Below, piece after piece: positions 12,472-15,526 of a stretch of DNA of 15,526 nt. Source of the stretch: Patescibacteria group bacterium (GTDB lineage Bacteria; Patescibacteriota; UBA1384; JAHJRZ01); the NCBI GenBank assembly GCA_018830605.1, contig JAHJRZ010000083.1:1-15526 (forward strand). The letters are read 5' to 3'. The position numbers were made by a program, and so were the translations under genes. The stretch's first letter is position 1. Each line of letters opens with the position of its first letter. The notes beneath the pieces were generated by a model that had not been told where the DNA came from, searched no databases, and saw only the letters and a program-made list of their open reading frames with translations.

Positions 12472-12680
12472 TTTATCTCCTCAACAACCTTCTCCCTAAT
12501 TATAGTCTTTAAAAAAGCAATCTCTCTCCTCATCCTCTTGACTCTGGCTGGATTCTTCTTCTCCCGCATCGATTCATGGGTCGTCTCAAAAAAGTATGCC
12601 TTTTCTTTATCTAAAAGCTCGCGTTCAAGCGCCTTTAAATTTTTTTTCTTGGCCTCGTTTTTAAATTCAACTATCTTCAT
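12468..12680 (-). CDS. rpmC: 50S ribosomal protein L29
   Basis: L29 (uL29), 70 residues, a two-helix protein near the polypeptide exit tunnel. Conserved-type segments are KNLKALERELLDKEKAYFFE and NPARVKRMRREIAFLKTIIREK (about 43-64). The start at 12678-12680 has only AGGGT as Shine-Dalgarno, and that motif is the terminal inverted repeat of the element filling the unusual 123-base gap to rplP. Normally these two genes nearly abut. Confidence 0.95.
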   Translation of the reverse strand: MKIVEFKNEAKKKNLKALERELLDKEKAYFFETTHESMREKKNPARVKRMRREIAFLKTIIREKVVEEIK

Positions 12681-12806
12681 TTACCCTGTTAAATCCCCGC
12701 GGGGAATTTTAAAATTATATATTTTAAGATGTTTTGTTTAAATTAATTATTTTATTTATTGATGCTTTCTGTCTCATATTATTTTTAAAATTATTTAACA
12801 GGGTTA
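12681..12806. mobile_element. MITE-like inverted-repeat element at the rplP/rpmC junction
   Basis: A 120-bp element (12684-12803) has perfect 11-bp terminal inverted repeats, CCCTGTTAAAT (12684-12694) and ATTTAACAGGG (12793-12803), flanked by TTA at 12681-12683 and 12804-12806, which could be a target-site duplication. A second pair of arms, AATTTTAAAA (12705-12714) and TTTTAAAATT (12783-12792), extends the stem, separated from the left terminal arm by the palindrome CCCCGCGGGG (12695-12704). No transposase is encoded. Deleting the element and one TTA leaves the rplP TAA directly followed by the rpmC ATG. The same structure can be read as an RNA fold instead. Confidence 0.5.
12714..12742 (-). 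promoter_or_regulatory. Possible internal promoter before rpmC
   Basis: The minus strand has TTTAAA (12742-12737), a 17-base spacer and TATAAT (12719-12714). The predicted start near 12707 lies just before the CCCCGCGGGG palindrome. The surrounding sequence is very AT-rich, so a chance match is possible. If real, it would let rpmC to secY be expressed independently of the genes upstream. Confidence 0.35.
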
Positions 12807-13214
12807 ATCTTCTTTTTTAATAAATTTGGTCTTAAAAGGCAATTTATAAGCGGCCAGCCTCAAGGCCTCTCGAGCCACTTTTTCCGGAACTCCATCCATC
12901 TCAAACAAGATCTTGCCCGGTTTGATAACCACGACAAAATGGTCAAGGGGCCCTTTTCCTTTTCCCATACGCACTTCGGGCGGACGAGAAGTGACCGGCT
13001 TGTCAGGAAAAATTCTGGTCCAGACCTCGCCCTCTCTCTTGATAAAACGGGTCATTGCCCGACGAGCTGATTCAATCTGCCTAGCCGTCATCCAGCCCCG
13101 ACCTAAACTCTTAAGAGCAAATCTGCCAAAAGCGATTTTAGCTCCGCGCATGGCTTTACCGCGCCTCTTCCCGCGCTGTTGTTTTCTATATTTAATTTTT
13201 CGGGGCATTAACAT
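12804..13214 (-). CDS. rplP: 50S ribosomal protein L16
   Basis: L16 (uL16), 136 residues, which helps place the A-site tRNA. MLMPRKIKYRKQQRG at the N-terminus, GRFALKSLGRGWMTARQIESARRAMTR at about 30-56, FPDKPVTSRPPEVRMGKGKG and KPGKILFEMDGV are family hallmarks. The first ATG (13212-13214) gives the common MLMP start; an ATG two codons on is possible, and neither has a strong Shine-Dalgarno. Its stop codon is the TTA flank of the downstream inverted-repeat element. It starts 37 bases after rpsC. Confidence 0.97.
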   Translation of the reverse strand: MLMPRKIKYRKQQRGKRRGKAMRGAKIAFGRFALKSLGRGWMTARQIESARRAMTRFIKREGEVWTRIFPDKPVTSRPPEVRMGKGKGPLDHFVVVIKPGKILFEMDGVPEKVAREALRLAAYKLPFKTKFIKKED

Positions 13215-13286
13215 ATTTCAAATTAAAATCTAAAAAACTAAAATTTAAAATTTATTTAGAATTTGGGATTTTGGATTTTGATTTTC
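13215..13286. repeat. AT-rich degenerate repeat spanning the rpsC end and rpsC-rplP gap
   Basis: On the minus strand short units such as AAATCCAAAATCCC, AAATTCTAAAT, AAATTTTAAATTTT and AGATTTTAATTTG succeed each other. From memory, similar AAATCCCAAATTCTAAAT-type tracts are common in intergenic regions of CPR and some other uncultured bacteria. The tract runs into the last about ten codons of rpsC. Its function is unknown. Confidence 0.45.
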
Positions 13287-13914
13287 GTTTTCTGACCATT
13301 ATTCCTCGGTTGATCCAGACCTTGACGCCGATCGTCCCTTGGTTTGTTTTGGCTGGCAAGCAAGCATAATCAATATCAGCGCGCAGGGTATGCAGGGGCA
13401 CGCTTCCTTCCTGCATTATCTCATTTCGGGCTATCTCTACTCCTCCCAAACGCCCGGCAACCTTAATTCTAATACCTTTCGCGCCCGCGTAAATTGATTT
13501 TTCAATAGCTTGTTTAACCACTCGGCGAAAAGGCATCCGCCTGACTAATTGATAAGCGACCGCGTCTGCAACGAGCCGAGCCTCAAGATCAGGCTTCTTG
13601 ACCTCCATCACCTGAACCTTAACCTTAGTCTTGGCAATCTTCTCAATAATCAAGTTTAATTTTGAGGCACCTTCGCCCGCATGACCGATAATCATACCTG
13701 GACGGGAGGAGTAAATCGTGACGACAATATCCTTCTGCCTTCTCTCAATTCTAATATCAGCAATGCCGGCTTGAGCAAAAGAGTTCTCGATCGCTTCCCT
13801 GATTTTTAAATCTTCATGCAGAAGACGGGCGTAGTCGCGCTTGGAAAACCAATTGGATTTCCAATTTTTCTGGATAATAAGCCGAAAACTGATTGGATTA
13901 ACTTTCTGTCCCAT
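13252..13914 (-). CDS. rpsC: 30S ribosomal protein S3
   Basis: S3 (uS3), 220 residues, at the mRNA entry site of the 30S head. The start MGQKVNPISFRL is the universal one, so I chose the ATG at 13912-13914, preceded by TAGG; a longer frame from 13956 adds 14 residues and overlaps rplV. The KH domain has its GHAG loop at 77-80. The C-domain includes RRMPFRRVVKQAIE, GAKGIRIKVAGRLGGVEIAR and GTIGVKVWI. The final residues KSKIPNSK are encoded by an AT-rich repeat tract and are not part of the standard S3 end. Confidence 0.97.
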   Translation of the reverse strand: MGQKVNPISFRLIIQKNWKSNWFSKRDYARLLHEDLKIREAIENSFAQAGIADIRIERRQKDIVVTIYSSRPGMIIGHAGEGASKLNLIIEKIAKTKVKVQVMEVKKPDLEARLVADAVAYQLVRRMPFRRVVKQAIEKSIYAGAKGIRIKVAGRLGGVEIARNEIMQEGSVPLHTLRADIDYACLPAKTNQGTIGVKVWINRGIMVRKRKSKSKIPNSK

Positions 13915-13933
13915 ATTTAACCTAAATAATCTA

Positions 13934-14302
13934 TCATATTTTTTCTTTTTGGTCAACTCTTTTTTTTCTCTTTCGCTTATCTTTCAAAACAATCGTCAAA
14001 TGCGACATTCTTTTTTTTATCAAATCAGCCCTTCCCCTGGGTTTGATTAATCTTCTTTTGAGCTGCGGGCCCTCATCAACAACTATGTTTCTAATCTTTA
14101 AATCCTCCTCAACCGCTCCTTTATCTTTCGAGGAAGAGAGAGCTGATTTAAGACTCTTAAAGATTATTCTGGCTGCTTTCTCTGATCTTTGAGTTAAGAC
14201 TTCAAGAGCTGTATTAACCTGCATATCCTTAAAAGAATAAGCTATTAATCTTATCTTTCTGGCAGAAATTCTCAAATAATTTGTTTTATAAAGATATTGC
14301 AT
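13934..14302 (-). CDS. rplV: 50S ribosomal protein L22
   Basis: L22 (uL22), 122 residues, lining the polypeptide exit tunnel. The YLRISARKIRLIAY motif at about 9-22, AARIIFKSLKSA at 43-54 and the beta-hairpin-region sequence VDEGPQLKRRLIKPRGRADLIKKRMSHLTIVL (about 74-105) identify it. Lysine-rich residues extend the C-terminus slightly. It starts 3 bases after rpsS (TAA-ATT-ATG) and ends 19 bases before rpsC. Confidence 0.96.
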   Translation of the reverse strand: MQYLYKTNYLRISARKIRLIAYSFKDMQVNTALEVLTQRSEKAARIIFKSLKSALSSSKDKGAVEEDLKIRNIVVDEGPQLKRRLIKPRGRADLIKKRMSHLTIVLKDKRKRKKRVDQKEKI

Positions 14303-14305
14303 AAT

Positions 14306-14647
14306 TTACTCTTTTTTTGGCTCTTCGCCTTCAGGAACCGAGGTCTTGCCGGCTTGGGTTGATCTCTGCGCCTGCTCCTCCTCGCGCGCCATACGGCCGC
14401 CGTGTTTGAGAAATCTGCGCGTGGGAGAGAACTCGCCCAGCCGATGCCCGACCATCTCCTCAACAACTTGAACTTTGAGATGATCTTTGCCATTATGAAC
14501 TCCAAAAACAAAACCAACCATCTCCGGCGTAATGACTGCGGCCCGATTCCAGACTTTAATTACGGTCTTATCATTTTTGGCCATTCTGCTTATCTTATTC
14601 AAAATCCTCTCATCAATGTAAGGTCCTTTTTTAAGTGAACGGGACAT
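14306..14647 (-). CDS. rpsS: 30S ribosomal protein S19 with C-terminal tail
   Basis: S19 (uS19), 113 residues, in the 30S head near the A-site finger. MSRSLKKGPYIDERIL, ITPEMVGFVFGVHNGKDH at about 39-56 and EEMVGHRLGEFSPTRRF at 63-79 are diagnostic. The usual protein is about 92 residues; here a polar tail of about 22 residues follows residue 90, rich in Glu, Gln, Thr and Lys. AAGGAG lies 13 bases before the start, a rather long spacing. It begins 5 bases after rplB. Confidence 0.97.
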   Translation of the reverse strand: MSRSLKKGPYIDERILNKISRMAKNDKTVIKVWNRAAVITPEMVGFVFGVHNGKDHLKVQVVEEMVGHRLGEFSPTRRFLKHGGRMAREEEQAQRSTQAGKTSVPEGEEPKKE

Positions 14648-14652
14648 AAAAG

Positions 14653-15498
14653 TTATTTTCTCCTTCGTTTAATAATAAATTTATCAGAATATTTATGTTT
14701 TTTTCTCGTTCTGACGCCACGCGCGATTTTGCCGGTAAACGTTTTTGAACTCTTCATACCCACCCCGGACTTTCCTTCGCCGCCGCCATGAGGATGGGCC
14801 TTGGGAGACATCGCTACCCCCCGCACTGTCGGTCGAATGCCGCGGTGCCGGTTGCGGCCGGCTTTGCCGATTCTAATCAAAGAATATTCCGCATTGCCCA
14901 CTGCTCCAATCGAGGCAAAACAGCCGGCTAAAACCGTCCTCTTCTCTTTAGAAGGCAGGCGCAGATTAACATATCTTCCCTCTTTGGCCTCAACTATGCC
15001 GTAAGTCCCGGCGGCGCGGAATAACTTCCCGCCGGCGCCGGGCTTCAACTCCACATTGTGAATCAGGGTTCCTAAAGGAATATTTTTAAGCCGGGTGCGA
15101 TTACCTGACTTGATCGGAACTTTTTTCTTTGAAACTACAATCTCGTGGCCAATCTCTGCCCCTTTATAAGCCAAGATATAAGCGTAATTATTATCAGCAA
15201 ACTTAACCAGAAGAATTCGGGCATTGCGGTTGGGATCATACTCTATCGTCTCCACTGTGGCTGATAGATCAAGCTTCATCTGCTTAAAATCAACCTGGCG
15301 ATAGAGCTTTTTGTGCCCCTTGCCGCGGTGCCTGACGCTCAAGTGGCCAAAACTATCCCGACCCGATCTTTTATTTAAACCGGCTAAGAGCGATTTTTTT
15401 GGCCTGGTCTTCTTCTTGTTTCTAAACCTTAAAACACTCGCCAGACGACGAGAAGAGGTGGTGGGACGATAAAGTTTGATTAATTTAGTTTTAGGCAT
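14653..15498 (-). CDS. rplB: 50S ribosomal protein L2
   Basis: L2 (uL2), 281 residues, a primary 23S rRNA binder needed for subunit association and peptidyl transfer. GRDSFGHLSVRHRGKGHKKLYR at about 46-67, the SH3/OB core, and the near-universal VRGVAMSPKAHPHGGGEGKSG at 225-245 with His235 (the equivalent of the functionally important L2 histidine) are present. A good AAAGGA Shine-Dalgarno lies at about 15504-15509. Only 28 bases remain upstream to the window edge, so the expected rplW (L23) cannot be confirmed. Confidence 0.98.
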   Translation of the reverse strand: MPKTKLIKLYRPTTSSRRLASVLRFRNKKKTRPKKSLLAGLNKRSGRDSFGHLSVRHRGKGHKKLYRQVDFKQMKLDLSATVETIEYDPNRNARILLVKFADNNYAYILAYKGAEIGHEIVVSKKKVPIKSGNRTRLKNIPLGTLIHNVELKPGAGGKLFRAAGTYGIVEAKEGRYVNLRLPSKEKRTVLAGCFASIGAVGNAEYSLIRIGKAGRNRHRGIRPTVRGVAMSPKAHPHGGGEGKSGVGMKSSKTFTGKIARGVRTRKKHKYSDKFIIKRRRK

Positions 15499-15526
15499 TA
15501 TGTTCCTTTTGTCATCCTGAGCCGCT

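Noticed and set aside
12724..12777. A 17-codon frame inside the rplP-rpmC element
   Set aside because: No Shine-Dalgarno, Lys/Asn/Ile-rich as expected from AT-rich chance sequence.
13915..13956. Upstream start for rpsC
   Set aside because: S3 universally begins near MGQKVNP; the longer frame overlaps rplV.
15499..15526. Tail of rplW upstream of rplB
   Set aside because: Only 28 bases remain; a TGA at 15512-15514 is compatible with the end of a gene, but nothing identifies it as L23.
1..15526. Recoded UGA (code 25)
   Set aside because: TGA ends rplN, rpmC and the radical SAM gene at sensible places, and no in-frame TGA interrupts a conserved protein.
1..15526. CRISPR arrays and tRNA or rRNA genes
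   Set aside because: No regularly spaced direct repeats, tRNA cloverleaf or rRNA-like stretch was recognised by eye in any intergenic gap; all gaps are under 180 bases.

Overview
All recognisable genes in this window lie on the minus strand, so transcription runs from right to left. The right half (about 15500 to 7126) is an S10/spc-type ribosomal-protein operon in near-canonical order: rplB, rpsS, rplV, rpsC, rplP, rpmC, rpsQ, rplN, rplX, rplE, rpsN (zinc type), rpsH, rplF, rplR, rpsE, rplO, secY. The gene for ribosomal protein L30 (rpmD), normally between rpsE and rplO, is absent: rpsE and rplO overlap by 17 bases. Loss of L30 is a known trait of the Candidate Phyla Radiation (Patescibacteria). 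With the compact AT-leaning genes and the accessory families present, this suggests a CPR bacterium, probably Parcubacteria-like. TGA is used as a stop (rplN, rpmC, the radical SAM gene), so the UGA-glycine code of Absconditabacteria/Gracilibacteria does not apply.

The left half is less orthodox. In most bacteria adk follows secY directly. Here secY is followed by an RRM RNA-binding protein gene with a strong terminator, then by about 6 kb of accessory genes in several small transcription units, and only then by adk, which runs off the left edge. In transcription order the accessory genes are: a GC-rich, probably transferred radical SAM protein; a polytopic membrane protein; a membrane-anchored SagB/nitroreductase-like flavoprotein; a secreted coiled-coil protein; a cyanophycin-synthetase-type ATP-grasp ligase; a NUDIX hydrolase; and a CofE-like gamma-glutamyl ligase. 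Several units have readable promoters, including a perfect TTGACA-17-TATAAT before the ATP-grasp gene, whose roughly 125-base leader carries a terminator-like hairpin.

The most unusual structure is the 123-base gap between rplP and rpmC. It is a 120-bp element with perfect 11-bp terminal inverted repeats, an internal second pair of complementary arms, and flanking TTA direct repeats. Removing it with one TTA would place the rplP stop directly against the rpmC start, matching the other junctions of this operon. It could be a MITE-like insertion, an RNA structure that hides the rpmC ribosome binding site, or both.

No rRNA, tRNA, CRISPR array or complete transposase gene was seen. No stretch longer than 300 bases lacks a gene.
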